Of a stretch of DNA of 64,000 nucleotides, positions 7,212-19,544 are shown piece after piece. The DNA is from Desulfobacterium sp. Its GTDB lineage: Bacteria > Desulfobacterota > Desulfobacteria > Desulfobacterales > Desulfobacteraceae. The stretch is taken from assembly GCA_016342325.1 (NCBI GenBank), contig JAEINR010000008.1, positions 1 to 64,000 of the forward strand, given 5' to 3'. The notes below the pieces were generated by a model. It did no database searches. It was not told where the DNA came from and was given only the letters and a program-made list of their open reading frames with translations. Both the position numbers and the translations under genes were made by a program. How positions within the stretch are numbered: the first letter of the stretch is position 1; every line of letters begins with the position of its first letter.

Positions 7212-9023
7212 ATGAAGCTTTTAATGAAAATCATTTTAATGGCATGTTGCATATTTTTAATTCTGCCGTACTGTGCAACGGCAGATGATGTCCGGGAACC
7301 TGTGCTGCTAAAGCAGATAAAATGGACAGGCACATCATGGTATGGGTCTCCTGTGATTCATGATCTGGGAACGGGCGAGCCTAAGCTGATCGGAACATTT
7401 TACTCCATATTTGTATGGGATAAAGACTTTAATCAACTGGCAAAGGTCCCCTATGGTTCAGGGTTTCCCCATAGGGGCCGTATTTATCCGCCGGCTGTGT
7501 GTGCGGATCTGGAAGGGGACGGCATCTTTGAAATCATTGTGGGGTCTACCCAGGGATCTGTGGCTGCCTATGAATGGCGGGACAACACCCTTTCCATAAA
7601 GGCCGGGTGGCCGGCAAGTGCCTGTGATGCAGGCCAGTGCCCTGAAGTGCGGGGAATGGCTGCAGATGATCTTGACAATGACGGTGATATTGAAATTATT
7701 GTGACGACCACCCAGACGAATAATGGCGCCCAGGTTTTTGTGTTCAATCCTGACGGATCATTATATCAACCCGTGGACCAGTCATGCCCTGCATGGCCCC
7801 GGTATCGTCAGGAACCCGGTCCTTGCGGGGATGCCCATGCCAATGGCCCGGGCAATCACGGATATGGGTGCTTTGGCCTTAATGTTGGGACGGGAAACCT
7901 GGATGATGACCCGGATAAAGAAATCGTTGTGACATTTGACAATCACCAGATTAATGTTTTTGATCCTAGGGGCAGCAGCATGCTTGCGTCAGATTATTTT
8001 ACCAACCGTTCTTTTGCGTATTCCGGCAACAGGCTCAACTGGGGCCAGTTTATACGCTGGTTTGATTTTAAGACTGAAAACCACCATTATCATCTGCATA
8101 CCAATGACTGGCCCCATCCTGTCTCAGACAAATGGATGCAATGGACAAGTTCCCCGCCCAATGTTGTGGATGTGAACCATGACGGGAAAAATGAGGTGGT
8201 TTGTGTGGCCAACGTAGAAAAGGACCTGCCCTATGATACCAAGCATCATTCAATCATGGTTCTGGAAGGATCTTACACCAACGGCCCACGAAGTGCCAGG
8301 CGGCTCCCCGGATGGGAGACGCTGCCCTCCTCGGGGTCTCCCCTGGACCGGGGTGATCGCACCTGGTACCCCCCGAGAAATCCGCCGGCCCCGGTTACCG
8401 TAAATATCTTGGGCGATGCCCGTCCGGAAACGATTTATGCCGCCCATGACGGTTATATTTACTGCACGTCCCCGTTGTCCCAGCTTTTGTGGGAATTTGA
8501 TTTTACCCATAACCGGGCCCTTATGTATGCATCTGAAGTCATGGTGGCAGACCTGAACCAGGACAATGTGCCGGAACTGGTCTTTACCACCTATGGCGAC
8601 CCGGAAAATATCACACCGGGTCAATCCCATGGCTATCTCATGATCCTGGACGCAAACGGCACCCCGCTTTTTGATATGGAACTGCCCCAACAGGGAACCA
8701 ATGGTAACGGCAAAGGAGCGCCAGCCGCCCCCACCATAATGGACTTGAACCAGGATGGTAACCTTGAGATTATTGTTCAGACCTTTGGCGCAGGAATGTT
8801 TATATACTCGGTTCCCGGGTCAGCTGAAAACCAGTTGCTTTGGCCGACAGGGCGGGGAAACTATCTTCGGAACGGCCAGGCATTTGTTGATATTGAATTG
8901 TTCAATTATGATCTGGACAGGGACGGGGATGTTGACGGCATGGATCTGACCCGATTTTCAAGCAGTGGGGCCGGTGTTGACGAGCTGCCCTTGCTGGCTG
9001 CTGGGTTTGGCAGACAGCGATAG
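7212..9023 (+). CDS. Secreted FG-GAP/VCBS beta-propeller protein with dockerin-like C-terminus
   Basis: 603-aa exported protein. Residues 1-24 form a signal peptide ending at ATA. The body has at least six FG-GAP-type calcium repeats of the form DLNQDGNLEIIV (for example DLEGDGIFEIIVGS, DDLDNDGDIEIIVTT, VDVNHDGKNEVVCV), expected to fold as an integrin-like beta-propeller. The last 40 residues hold a single dockerin-like loop, DLDRDGDVDGMDL, followed by a short helix and AGFG, nearly the same as the tail of the divergent protein at 5913-6593. GAGGGGAACCC precedes the ATG. Probably a surface or extracellular binding protein; ligand unknown. Confidence 0.85.
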   Translation: MKLLMKIILMACCIFLILPYCATADDVREPVLLKQIKWTGTSWYGSPVIHDLGTGEPKLIGTFYSIFVWDKDFNQLAKVPYGSGFPHRGRIYPPAVCADLEGDGIFEIIVGSTQGSVAAYEWRDNTLSIKAGWPASACDAGQCPEVRGMAADDLDNDGDIEIIVTTTQTNNGAQVFVFNPDGSLYQPVDQSCPAWPRYRQEPGPCGDAHANGPGNHGYGCFGLNVGTGNLDDDPDKEIVVTFDNHQINVFDPRGSSMLASDYFTNRSFAYSGNRLNWGQFIRWFDFKTENHHYHLHTNDWPHPVSDKWMQWTSSPPNVVDVNHDGKNEVVCVANVEKDLPYDTKHHSIMVLEGSYTNGPRSARRLPGWETLPSSGSPLDRGDRTWYPPRNPPAPVTVNILGDARPETIYAAHDGYIYCTSPLSQLLWEFDFTHNRALMYASEVMVADLNQDNVPELVFTTYGDPENITPGQSHGYLMILDANGTPLFDMELPQQGTNGNGKGAPAAPTIMDLNQDGNLEIIVQTFGAGMFIYSVPGSAENQLLWPTGRGNYLRNGQAFVDIELFNYDLDRDGDVDGMDLTRFSSSGAGVDELPLLAAGFGRQR

Positions 9024-9068
9024 CTGCTGCCTGACTGTTCGCATCCGGCTGACGGCGCAATGACCTGT

Positions 9069-9800
9069 TTAAAGTTTGTCTTTGATGCCGGGGGCCATCC
9101 ATTGGTTCAGCCCGGCATAGGGGATGGTTACCCGTCGTTCGTCCAAGGCGCGGGACCCGGCCTGATAGACGGGAAAGAAAAAGGTGATTCCGTTCTGGTC
9201 GAGGTTGAAGTGTTGGAAATTTTGTTCCGCCGGCTGGAGCCTCTCCCGTGCCCTGGCGGACAGCCCATGGACGGATGTGGTTTCCAGTTGCCGGACAGCG
9301 GTTGTGGAAATGGATTCCAATGCCTTACCCGGCAGGGTAAAAAGGTCGGTCAGGCTTAGACAATGTCCGGTTTTCATATCAAAGACAAATGTCTCAATAT
9401 AGGTATTGTGATGTGCGCCTTCCACGAATTCAGCAATGTCGAACTTTAAGCTCAGGAATGGGTGCCGGCTCACGTGACGGGTGATGCGCCCTTCCAACGT
9501 CTTGGGCTCACTGTCCGGGGGGGCATTGGCGCTGCTTTCTGCGGAAAAGTCATCCACGATTTCAGAAATCCAGGCGTTTAAGCGTTTTTCAGCCTTTTTA
9601 TTGCTTAAAAGCGGTCTGTCAAAGCTGACCTCAAAGGCTTCGGATCTGCGGATTTCCCTGTCAATGGGAATGGGGAATTGCTTTTTCGCCGGTATCTGCC
9701 GCGATGGGAGATGGGGGGTGATCAGGCAGAAAATGACAATCAGAAGGCCAAACACCCGGGACCAATTACCTGTGACCAAACCTGCGGCTGTAAAGAGCAT
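9069..9800 (-). CDS. DUF3298/RsiV-like domain protein
   Basis: 243-aa envelope protein with one N-terminal hydrophobic segment (about residues 12-30) and a large outer portion. The C-terminal part matches the DUF3298 pattern known from RsiV and PdaC: AHHNTYIETFVFDMKTG (around 130), then LSLTDLF, and a final beta-rich FFFPVYQAG segment with IPYAGL. A DUF4163-like segment precedes it. ATG at 9800 with AAGGA upstream. Convergent with the FG-GAP gene, 45 bases away. In other bacteria the domain binds lysozyme or peptidoglycan; the role here is unknown. Confidence 0.7.
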   Translation of the reverse strand: MLFTAAGLVTGNWSRVFGLLIVIFCLITPHLPSRQIPAKKQFPIPIDREIRRSEAFEVSFDRPLLSNKKAEKRLNAWISEIVDDFSAESSANAPPDSEPKTLEGRITRHVSRHPFLSLKFDIAEFVEGAHHNTYIETFVFDMKTGHCLSLTDLFTLPGKALESISTTAVRQLETTSVHGLSARARERLQPAEQNFQHFNLDQNGITFFFPVYQAGSRALDERRVTIPYAGLNQWMAPGIKDKL

Positions 9801-9918
9801 GACGGCATCCTTTTAGCTGAAGATTTAATATTCATCATCTAACGGATAAAGCATATACCCAAAAGGGAGCCGATGTAAAGATGCTTACCGGGTCACAGCC
9901 GTTAAAAAGAGCCTGGGG

Positions 9919-10797
9919 TCATCGGTCTCCATTGTCAATAAACCTGCGAATGTGCCGGACACAGGCCTCCAGATCTTCCATGGGCGCGAAATGTCCACAG
10001 TTGTCCAGGGTGATCACCCGGCACTGGGGAATTTTCTTTTCCAGGCGATGGGCGGCATTTTTTCGGAATACGTTGGAAGTGGCTCCCCGAATCACCAGGG
10101 TAGGGCATTGAATTTTTCCCGCGTGCTTCCAGGTATCCATCTGAATGGATTCGAACACCTGGGCTTCCAGTTCCGGGCAGCACTTCAGGACTGCGGATCC
10201 GTTGAGGTCCATGAGTCCGTGTTCCACATAGGACCTGACGAACGCATCACTCCAGCCGGAAAACATCCCCCGTCCGCTGCTAAAACGTTCGTAGGCTTCC
10301 TCCCGGCTGTTGAATTTCCATTTTCTTCTCCGGGCCCCTTCCGCAAGGGGCACCTTTCCCCGAAGTCCTAGGACCTGTGTACCCCAGATCAATGCCAGAA
10401 ACGATGGAGCGAAGATCACCGGATCGATGAGCACCAGTTTCGAAAACAGTTCCGGGTACAAGGCGGCGGCCATGTAGGTTACATATCCCCCCAGGGAGTG
10501 ACCGATCCCCACCACCGGTCCGGTCCCGGCATGGGAAAGCACATCCTTCAGGTTTTGTGCAAACGGGGTCCAGTCCCGGATGGGCTCGGTTTCCCTGCGC
10601 TGGGATTCCCCATGTCCCTGGATATCGCTGGCGATGATATGATATTCGTCCCCCATGGCCCGGTAGAGCGGGGCGTACATCTCCCCATTGAATCCATTGG
10701 CATGGAGAAAATGAATTGGGGTTCCATTCCGGCGTGACCTGATGTAGTGAAGTCTGTTTTTTCCTGAGAAAATATAGTGTTTACTGTAATTTTGCAA
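9919..10797 (-). CDS. Alpha/beta-fold hydrolase
   Basis: 292-aa cytoplasmic alpha/beta hydrolase. Seen: oxyanion-region motif FLHANGFNG (residues 29-37), nucleophile elbow GIGHSLGGYV (Ser near 104), the acid-carrying strand TLVIRGATSNVF (around 232), and the catalytic His in NCGHFAPMED (near 270). A cap domain lies between. It resembles haloalkane dehalogenase/epoxide hydrolase/esterase relatives; the motifs do not fix the substrate. Divergent from the SDR gene, with about 240 bases between the starts. Confidence 0.85.
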   Translation of the reverse strand: MQNYSKHYIFSGKNRLHYIRSRRNGTPIHFLHANGFNGEMYAPLYRAMGDEYHIIASDIQGHGESQRRETEPIRDWTPFAQNLKDVLSHAGTGPVVGIGHSLGGYVTYMAAALYPELFSKLVLIDPVIFAPSFLALIWGTQVLGLRGKVPLAEGARRRKWKFNSREEAYERFSSGRGMFSGWSDAFVRSYVEHGLMDLNGSAVLKCCPELEAQVFESIQMDTWKHAGKIQCPTLVIRGATSNVFRKNAAHRLEKKIPQCRVITLDNCGHFAPMEDLEACVRHIRRFIDNGDR

Positions 10798-11039
10798 AAC
10801 AACCTCGGCTTGTGATTTTCAGGAGAATTCGGTGCGGGTAACACATTTAAGCAACAGCTGTGTCATGGTCCCCCCAGGAATACATTTACTACCTCCCATG
10901 TCTGCTTTTTCTTTCTCATATCATCTTTGAAGCCGTCTGCCAAGGCGGGTCCGTATATTTCGGGTTACAAAAAAACGTTGTTAATTGTTCCGGCTCCAGG
11001 TATATTTGCGCTTTTGTACAATCCACAGGAATTGAAACG

Positions 11040-12599
11040 ATGAAGACCGAAAACACCCTGGGCGCACCCTACTCTTTAGAGGATATCAAGGCGTGCATTC
11101 CTTTGCTTGAATCCCTTGTGAGCGACAGTGAAATGCTTGCCGAGCTTGAGGACGAGGAGCGTATTGCGCTGCTGGCGGCGGCGGGCCGGCTTTCCCGGCC
11201 GGATAGAAAGGAGATAAAGAAACGTCGAAAGGCGCTCAACCGTGCACAGATGAGGCCTTTGAAGGAGAAGGAGAGGGAGGCCAGGGCCCATACCGGCATT
11301 CGCCAGGCCAGAATCGCACCGGTGTTTGAAGCACCCGAGCAGCTTATCGAACTGGATGCCAGTGTTTCCCATGGGGCAGGGGCGGAGGAGCTCAACACCC
11401 CCCGGAACTGCTATGTGTGCAAGAAAGCGTTTACACGGCTCCATTCCTTCTACGACACCATGTGCCAGGAGTGCGGGGACTTCAATTACAAGAAGCGCTT
11501 CCAGACCGCCTCCCTGGAAAACCAGGTGGCCCTGATCACCGGGGCCAGGGTGAAGATCGGGTTCCAGGCGACGTTGCTGATGCTGAGGGCCGGGGCCAAG
11601 GTCATTGCAACGACACGGTTTCCCAGGGATGCGGCCATTCGCTATTCGGGTGAGAAGGATTTTGCCAAATGGGGTCACCGCCTTCAGATCTTTGGCCTGG
11701 ACCTGAGACACACCCCGAGTGTTGAGATCTTTGCCTCCTATATCGAGACCCACTATGAGCGCCTGGATATCCTGATCAACAATGCGGCCCAGACCGTGAG
11801 ACGGCCTCCGGGATTCTATACCCACCTCATGGAGAACGAAAACCGTTCCCTTGGGGAGTATGCAACCGGGGTGCAGTCCCTGTTAAATATGCACGAGAGT
11901 TGTAAGCATGAACTCCTTGACTGTTGCAATACACCGGAATCGGCCGAGAATGCGCTTCCTGTGGCGTGGCATGGCCAGGGACCGGGGGTAGGGCTTCGTG
12001 CTTCGGCCCAGCTCTCCCAGGTTCCCTACAGCTATGACAACTCCCTGGATGTTGAGAAGGTGTTTCCCAAGGGGGAGCTTGATGCGGATCTCCAGCAGAA
12101 GGATTACCGGAAGACCAACTCCTGGCGGTATACCATGGGAGAGATCCAGACCCCGGAACTTCTGGAGGTGCAGCTGGTCAATGCGGTGGCGCCCTTTGTG
12201 CTGTGCAACCGGCTGGTCTCGCTGATGAAGCGAGACCCTACAGGGCAAAAACACATTGTCAATGTTACGGCAATGGAGGGGAAGTTCTTCCGGTTCAAGC
12301 AGGCCTCCCGTCATCCCCACACCAACATGGCCAAGGCGGCCCTCAACATGATGACCCATACCGCGGCAGGGGATCTTTCCAAGCACGGCATCTACATGAA
12401 CGCCGTTGATACGGGATGGGTGACGGATGAGGATCCGGTTGAACTGTCCCAGATAAAAGTAGAAGTCCATGATTTCCAACCTCCCCTTGATATCGTGGAC
12501 GGGGCGGCCAGGATATGTGATCCGTTCTTTGACGGGATACTCACCGGCAAGCACTGGTGCGGCAAGTTCCTCAAGGATTACCGGCCCATCGACTGGTAG
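11040..12599 (+). CDS. SDR-family oxidoreductase with zinc ribbon and no catalytic Tyr
   Basis: 519 aa. A charged helical N-terminus (1-100) precedes a zinc ribbon with Cys124, Cys127, Cys142 and Cys145, then a Rossmann fold: TGARVKIG (167-174), NNAAQ (247-251). At the active site the usual YxxxK reads TNMAK (Thr428, Lys432) inside [13 protein letters not shown], and the usual Ser lies in NVTAMEG. So it keeps the nucleotide fold and Lys but lacks the proton-donor Tyr. I recall related bacterial and fungal proteins with the same HTNMAK signature, so this looks like a subfamily trait and not damage. Start at 11040 is chosen for AGGA upstream and because the N-terminal extension in the longer frame looks non-coding. 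Substrate unknown. Confidence 0.8.
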   Translation: MKTENTLGAPYSLEDIKACIPLLESLVSDSEMLAELEDEERIALLAAAGRLSRPDRKEIKKRRKALNRAQMRPLKEKEREARAHTGIRQARIAPVFEAPEQLIELDASVSHGAGAEELNTPRNCYVCKKAFTRLHSFYDTMCQECGDFNYKKRFQTASLENQVALITGARVKIGFQATLLMLRAGAKVIATTRFPRDAAIRYSGEKDFAKWGHRLQIFGLDLRHTPSVEIFASYIETHYERLDILINNAAQTVRRPPGFYTHLMENENRSLGEYATGVQSLLNMHESCKHELLDCCNTPESAENALPVAWHGQGPGVGLRASAQLSQVPYSYDNSLDVEKVFPKGELDADLQQKDYRKTNSWRYTMGEIQTPELLEVQLVNAVAPFVLCNRLVSLMKRDPTGQKHIVNVTAMEGKFFRFKQASRHPHTNMAKAALNMMTHTAAGDLSKHGIYMNAVDTGWVTDEDPVELSQIKVEVHDFQPPLDIVDGAARICDPFFDGILTGKHWCGKFLKDYRPIDW

Positions 12600-12607
12600 G
12601 TCAGGAA

Positions 12608-12811
12608 TTTTGTATGGAGAGTGAGATTCGTTTGCTCTTGATGTCCTTTTTAGGATGGTGACCGCCACTTGCTGACGGACCTTAACCTTCTCGTTAGGGT
12701 CCGTCAGCAAGGTGGTCGGTAAGCTCGGTAAGCTCGGTGGCAAGGTTCGGTTCGGGTGGTCACCATGCCTGGCGTTTCGATTGTATAGGGGGCAGGGCCA
12801 ACCGTTTTACC
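12608..12811 (-). pseudogene. Decayed duplicate of the tex 3' end
   Basis: Reads as a degenerate copy of the 3' end of tex (intact at 13444). 12608-12665 matches 13452-13510, including GTGAGAT and CTCTTGATGTCC; on the minus strand it still encodes DPNEKVKVRQQVAVTIL against [17 protein letters not shown] in Tex. The later part, about 12725-12811, matches a different stretch of tex near 13740-13825 (GGTCACCATGCCTG, TATAGGGGGCA), so roughly 180 bases of tex were lost between. It starts beside the SDR stop codon and ends at the stop of the cyclic-nucleotide-binding gene. Confidence 0.8.
12661..12720. repeat. Long quasi-palindrome inside the tex remnant
   Basis: Arms CTTGCTGACGGACCTTAAC (12668-12686) and its complement (12693-12711) pair at 18 of 19 positions around a 6-nt loop; with two small bulges the stem extends to about 12661 and 12720. 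The matching stretch of intact tex (about 13512-13570) has only the inner GACTTTAACC/GTTGGGGTC similarity, so the right arm has been rewritten as a copy of the left. It may now work as a terminator for the genes on both sides. Confidence 0.75.
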
Positions 12812-13255
12812 TTAAACCGTTGTCAGTACTTTCTTATTAGTGTCCCGGAGACGGGTGCTGAGCATTTTTAAAAAACTTAATAAGATTTTATTGCCGCTTT
12901 CAGCATTTTTAGTGATGATCTCACGGAAACTGGCTTTGGTTATAATCAGCAATACAGCATTCGCGCTGATCCGGGCTGATGCGGATCGTGGTTCGTCATC
13001 AATCATGGACATTTCACCAACAAACGAACCGGCCTTAAGTTTTGCCAGGCTTATTTCAGAGGGTCTCGCTTTTTGAAATATTTCGATTTCCCCACTTTTT
13101 ACGATATACATGACACCCCCCCTCATGCCTTCCTTGAACAAAGTGGTCCCTTTTTTAAAGGTTTCTTCAGAAACATAAATCTTAATCCTATCCAGTTCGT
13201 CATTGGAAAGGTCTTTAAATACACTGACACACTTTAAATCTTTTGATTCTATCAT
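12812..13255 (-). CDS. Stand-alone cyclic nucleotide-binding domain protein
   Basis: 147 aa, essentially a single CRP-like cNMP-binding domain: beta-roll glycines at KSGEIEIF, and the phosphate-binding cassette GSFVGEMSMIDDEPRSASA (about 88-106) with the expected Glu and Arg. A C-terminal helix follows, but no HTH or enzymatic domain, so it is not a CRP-type transcription factor; it may act by protein contact. It sits between a tex remnant and an SDR remnant, which suggests it arrived during or after a local duplication. Start at 13255; an alternative could not be distinguished by RBS. Confidence 0.82.
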   Translation of the reverse strand: MIESKDLKCVSVFKDLSNDELDRIKIYVSEETFKKGTTLFKEGMRGGVMYIVKSGEIEIFQKARPSEISLAKLKAGSFVGEMSMIDDEPRSASARISANAVLLIITKASFREIITKNAESGNKILLSFLKMLSTRLRDTNKKVLTTV

Positions 13256-13324
13256 TGGATCCAGTCCTCGACATCTTTCAGAAATCAGCTTATGGCAATA
13301 GGATCTGTCTTATTGCCGTTTTCT

Positions 13325-13368
13325 TGTTGGCAAGTATCGCAAAGGGTTACCGGCCCGACGATTGGTAA
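13325..13368 (+). pseudogene. Remnant of the SDR gene 3' end
   Basis: Matches the last codons of the SDR gene (12556-12599). In frame it reads SIAKGYRPDDW-stop against [11 protein letters not shown]-stop. It stands directly before the repeat at 13371 and the intact tex 3' end, on the far side of the cyclic-nucleotide-binding gene. Together with the tex remnant at 12608 it shows that the SDR/tex junction was duplicated. Confidence 0.75.
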
Positions 13369-13370
13369 TT

Positions 13371-13449
13371 TAGCTTCTTATCTCTGATTCTCGTGTTATT
13401 TTGGCAAGAGATCAGAACCCTTTTTAGGTCTGGCTTGTCCACGTTAGGG
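13371..13449. repeat. Dispersed stem-loop repeat, copy A
   Basis: About 79 bases, clearly similar to 42611-42691: both share TAGCTTCTTA, TTATTTTGGCAAGAG and TCTGGCTTGTCCA. Copy A keeps the left arm TCTCTGATTCTC, while copy B keeps the complementary right arm GAGAATCAGAGA. A second small stem (AGAACC/GGTCT here, AGAACC/GGTTCT in copy B) follows. It ends at the tex stop codon and lies between convergent genes, where it may terminate transcription. Confidence 0.7.
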
Positions 13450-15551
13450 TTTACGCATGGACAGTGAGATGCGCTTTCTCTTGATGTCCACTTCCAGGAT
13501 GGTGACCTCCACCTGCTGGCGGACTTTAACCACTTCGTTGGGGTCTTTTACATAGCGGTCGGCAAGCTGGCTGATATGCACGAGGCCGTCCTGGTGCACC
13601 CCGATGTCCACAAAGGCGCCAAATGCCGTGACATTGGTCACGAGCCCCGGCACCCGCATGCCCGGAACCAGATCCTCGATCTTGTGGATGGTGTCGTCAA
13701 AGCTGAAGGCCTTGAAGCTTTCCCTGGGGTCCCTTCCGGGCCGGGCAAGCTCGGCGGCAATATCCTTGAGGGTCACCATGCCTGTTGTTTCGGTCACATA
13801 GGGGGCAAGGTCCATGGTTCTCACCAGGGCGTCGTTGCCCACAAGTTCCTTGACCGTGTGACCGGCATTTTTGGCCATGGCTTCCACGATTTTGTAGGAT
13901 TCCGGGTGGATGCCGCTGCTGTCTAAGGGGTTGTCACCGTCGTGGATCCTCAGGAAGCCTGCGCACTGCTCAAAGGCCTTGGGACCCAGGCGGGGGACTT
14001 TTAACAGTTCCCGTCGCAGGGAAAACGGGCCGTTGGCGTCCCTGTAATTGACGATGTTGGCTGCAATGGTTTTGTTGAGGCCTGCCACATGGGTGAGTAG
14101 TTCGGGGCTGGCCGTGTTGACCTCGACTCCTACCCGGTTGACGCAGATCTCAATCACATCGTTGAGGGCGTTTTGAAGCAGCTTCTGGTCCACATCGTGC
14201 TGGTACTGGCCGACCCCGATGGATTTGGGATCGATCTTTACCAGCTCTGCCAGGGGATCCATGAGGCGTCTGCCGATGGAGACGGACCCCCGCACGGTGA
14301 TGTCGTGGTCCGGGAATTCGTTCCTGGCGGTCTCCGAGGCCGAGTAGATGGATGCGCCGCTCTCGTCCACCATGATGATCTGGATGCTGTCGTCAAGGTT
14401 GGCCGCCCGGACAAAGGCCTCGGTCTCCCGGCCGGCCGTACCGTTGCCGATGGCCACGGCTTCGGTTTTATATTTTTGGGTCAGCTTTTTCAGCGTATTG
14501 CCGGTCTTGTCTGAATTGGAAAAGGGGTAGATCACGTCATGGTGGAGAAGCGCCCCCTGGCGGTCGAGGCAGACCACCTTGCATCCGGACCTGAACCCGG
14601 GATCAATGGCAAGTACCCGTTTTTGGCCCAGGGGCGGAAACAGGAGCAATTCCTTGATGTTGCTGGCAAACACCTTGATGGACGCTTGGTCTGCCGAGAG
14701 TTTGAGCGTTGCCATGGTCTCTTTTTCAAGGGATTTACCCATGAGCCGCTTGTAGGCGTCCTTGATGGCAACCTTGACCTCCTGGGCGGCCTTTGTGCTG
14801 TTCTTGATGACCCGGTTCTCGATCATGGAGAGAGCCGTCTCTTCCGGGGGCAGCACATGGACGGTGAGGAAGGATTCCGCTTCCCCCCTGAACATGGCAA
14901 GGATTCGGTGGGAGGGGGTCTTGGCTGCCGGTTCCGACCAGTCAAAATAGTCCCGGAACTTTGCGCCGTCGGTATCCTTGCCTTTTTTCACCGTGGATTT
15001 GATTTGGGCCTTTGACGTAAAGAGCCTGCGCAGGGCTGATCGGATGGCTGCATCCTCGTTAACGGTCTCGGCCAGGATGTCCCTTGCGCCTGCCAGGGCC
15101 TGTTCCGGGGTATCAACGCCCTTGTCCGGGTTGACAAACCGCCGGGCCTCGGTCAAGGGGGTGTTGCCTTGCTGTTTCAGCAGAAGGGCGGCCAGGGGAT
15201 CGAGTCCCAGCTCCCGGGCGGCCTGGGCCTTTGTTTTGCGTTTGGGCCGGTATTTCTCGTAGAGATCCTCAAGGTCGGTTCGGGTTGAGGCCCGGTCGAT
15301 GGCCGCTCTCAAGTCCTTTGTGATGAGGTCCCGCTCTTCCAGGGAGGTGACAATGGTCTGTTTTCTTGCGGCCAGTTCCTTGGCTTTGGCAACCCTGTCC
15401 CGGATGGCGGCGATGGCCACCTCGTCCAGGGAGCCGGTGCGCTCTTTTCGATACCGGGCGATGAAGGGGATGGTTGCGCCTTCGTCAAACAGCTGGGTAA
15501 CGGTTTCGACCTGGCCGGGTTTCAGTCCCAGCTCTTTTGCGATGGTGGTGA

Positions 15552-15555
<4 letters not shown>
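13444..15555 (-). CDS. tex: Tex-family S1 RNA-binding protein
   Basis: 703-aa Tex protein: N-terminal helical region, YqgF-like RNase H-fold domain with [12 protein letters not shown] (around 320), tandem helix-hairpin-helix motifs (for example [20 protein letters not shown]), and a C-terminal S1 domain starting [18 protein letters not shown]. Known role: a nucleic-acid-binding transcription accessory protein. Length is slightly short of the usual 750-780. Its ATG overlaps the uvrA stop as ATGA (15552-15555), so it is the last gene of pdxA-uvrA-tex. A decayed copy of its 3' end lies at 12608-12811. Confidence 0.95.
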
Positions 15556-18374
<2,819 letters not shown>

Positions 18375-18393
18375 TGGTAGATACAACCCGTTT

Positions 18394-19407
18394 TTAAGAT
18401 AGCTGTCTGCTGGTTTCTGCCTGAAGGGCGGCCATGCGGATCGCAGCAACCAGGCTCGACGGGTCTGCAACGCCTTTCCAAGCGATGTCATAGGCCGTGC
18501 CGTGGTCCACCGAGGTCCTGATGATGGGTAGTCCCAGGGTTGTGTTGACGCCGTCGCTGAAGTGGATCATCTTAAAAGGGATGAGTCCCTGGTCGTGGTA
18601 CATGCACACCACGGTGTCGAATTTGCCGTTTGCTGCGTTGAAAAACAGGGTATCCGGCGGGTAGGGGCCGGATACGTTGAACCCCTCGTCCCTTGCCCGG
18701 TCAACGGCAGGGGAGATGATCTCCTCCTCCTCGGTGCCGAACATGGCATCTTCCCCTGCATGGGGATTGAGGCCTGCCACGGCAATCCTGGGTTCCTTCA
18801 TGCCGAACCGCTCGGTCAATGCCGTTGAGGTGAGCCGGATGGTGTTGATGATCTCGTCCTGGGTTAACCCCGGCGCGACTTCAGAAAGGGGGATGTGGAT
18901 GGTAACAAGGACGACCTTGAGACGATCCCCCGCCATCATCATGGCCACCTTTGGGGTATTTGTCCGGTGGGCAATGAGTTCTGTATGACCGTGGAATGTC
19001 GATTCCGCAAGTTTCATGGCGGTCTTGGTGATGGGGCAGGTGGCAATGGCCTGAATCTGGTTGCCCATGGCAAGGTCAACCCCCCGGGTGATGTAGTCGA
19101 TCATGGCCCGGCCGGTTTCCGGGGTCGGTTCTCCCGGAGAGAGCCGCTTTGATTCAAGTTGGGACAGGGGCATGAGATCGATGGCGCCAAAGGTGTAACG
19201 GCCGGTTTCCGGGGCGGTTGTCCTGTGTATTGTAATAGGGCTCGCCTTGAGGGCCAGGGCGTGCTCCATGACGGATGGGTCCCCAAGGACCAGGGGTCGG
19301 CACCATTTGTACAGATCTGGCTGGTCAAGGGCTGAAACAATAATCTCCGGTCCGATTCCCACAGGGTCACCCATGGTGATGCCGATGACAGGACGTTTTT
19401 CGTTCAT
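18394..19407 (-). CDS. pdxA: 4-hydroxythreonine-4-phosphate dehydrogenase
   Basis: 337-aa enzyme of pyridoxal phosphate synthesis (DXP-dependent route): NAD-dependent oxidation of 4-phosphohydroxy-L-threonine. Seen: [14 protein letters not shown] at the N-terminus, the HGHTELIA metal-binding His, and the C-terminal [11 protein letters not shown] and [12 protein letters not shown] motifs with further metal ligands. Start at 19407 ([12 protein letters not shown]) has AAGGAG about ten bases upstream; the earlier in-frame ATG at 19482 adds 25 unlikely residues. First gene of pdxA-uvrA-tex, with a good promoter about 110 bases upstream. Confidence 0.95.
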   Translation of the reverse strand: MNEKRPVIGITMGDPVGIGPEIIVSALDQPDLYKWCRPLVLGDPSVMEHALALKASPITIHRTTAPETGRYTFGAIDLMPLSQLESKRLSPGEPTPETGRAMIDYITRGVDLAMGNQIQAIATCPITKTAMKLAESTFHGHTELIAHRTNTPKVAMMMAGDRLKVVLVTIHIPLSEVAPGLTQDEIINTIRLTSTALTERFGMKEPRIAVAGLNPHAGEDAMFGTEEEEIISPAVDRARDEGFNVSGPYPPDTLFFNAANGKFDTVVCMYHDQGLIPFKMIHFSDGVNTTLGLPIIRTSVDHGTAYDIAWKGVADPSSLVAAIRMAALQAETSRQLS

Positions 19408-19515
19408 GGGCCTAACGCTCCTTACGTTGCTTCGTTGAATATCTTGCCCGGCCCCCCTCTTGCTAAAAACGATGGTATTCATGCCTGGCCTTTTGTGCTT
19501 GAAAATCAGCTTTTA

Positions 19516-19544
19516 AGTATACTATTGGCAGGCGAGGGTGTAAA
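19516..19544 (-). promoter_or_regulatory. Sigma-70-type promoter for pdxA-uvrA-tex
   Basis: On the minus strand TTTACA (19539-19544), a 17-base spacer, and TATACT (19516-19521), about 110 bases upstream of the pdxA ATG. Confidence 0.65.

Noticed and set aside
10860-11039. N-terminal extension of the SDR protein by 60 codons
   Set aside because: The extension has odd composition and no binding site before its ATG, while the ATG at 11040 has AGGA upstream.
11883-12743. 286-codon minus-strand frame crossing the SDR end
   Set aside because: It is the shadow of the SDR gene joined to the tex remnant; only its first codons are meaningful, as the tex fossil.
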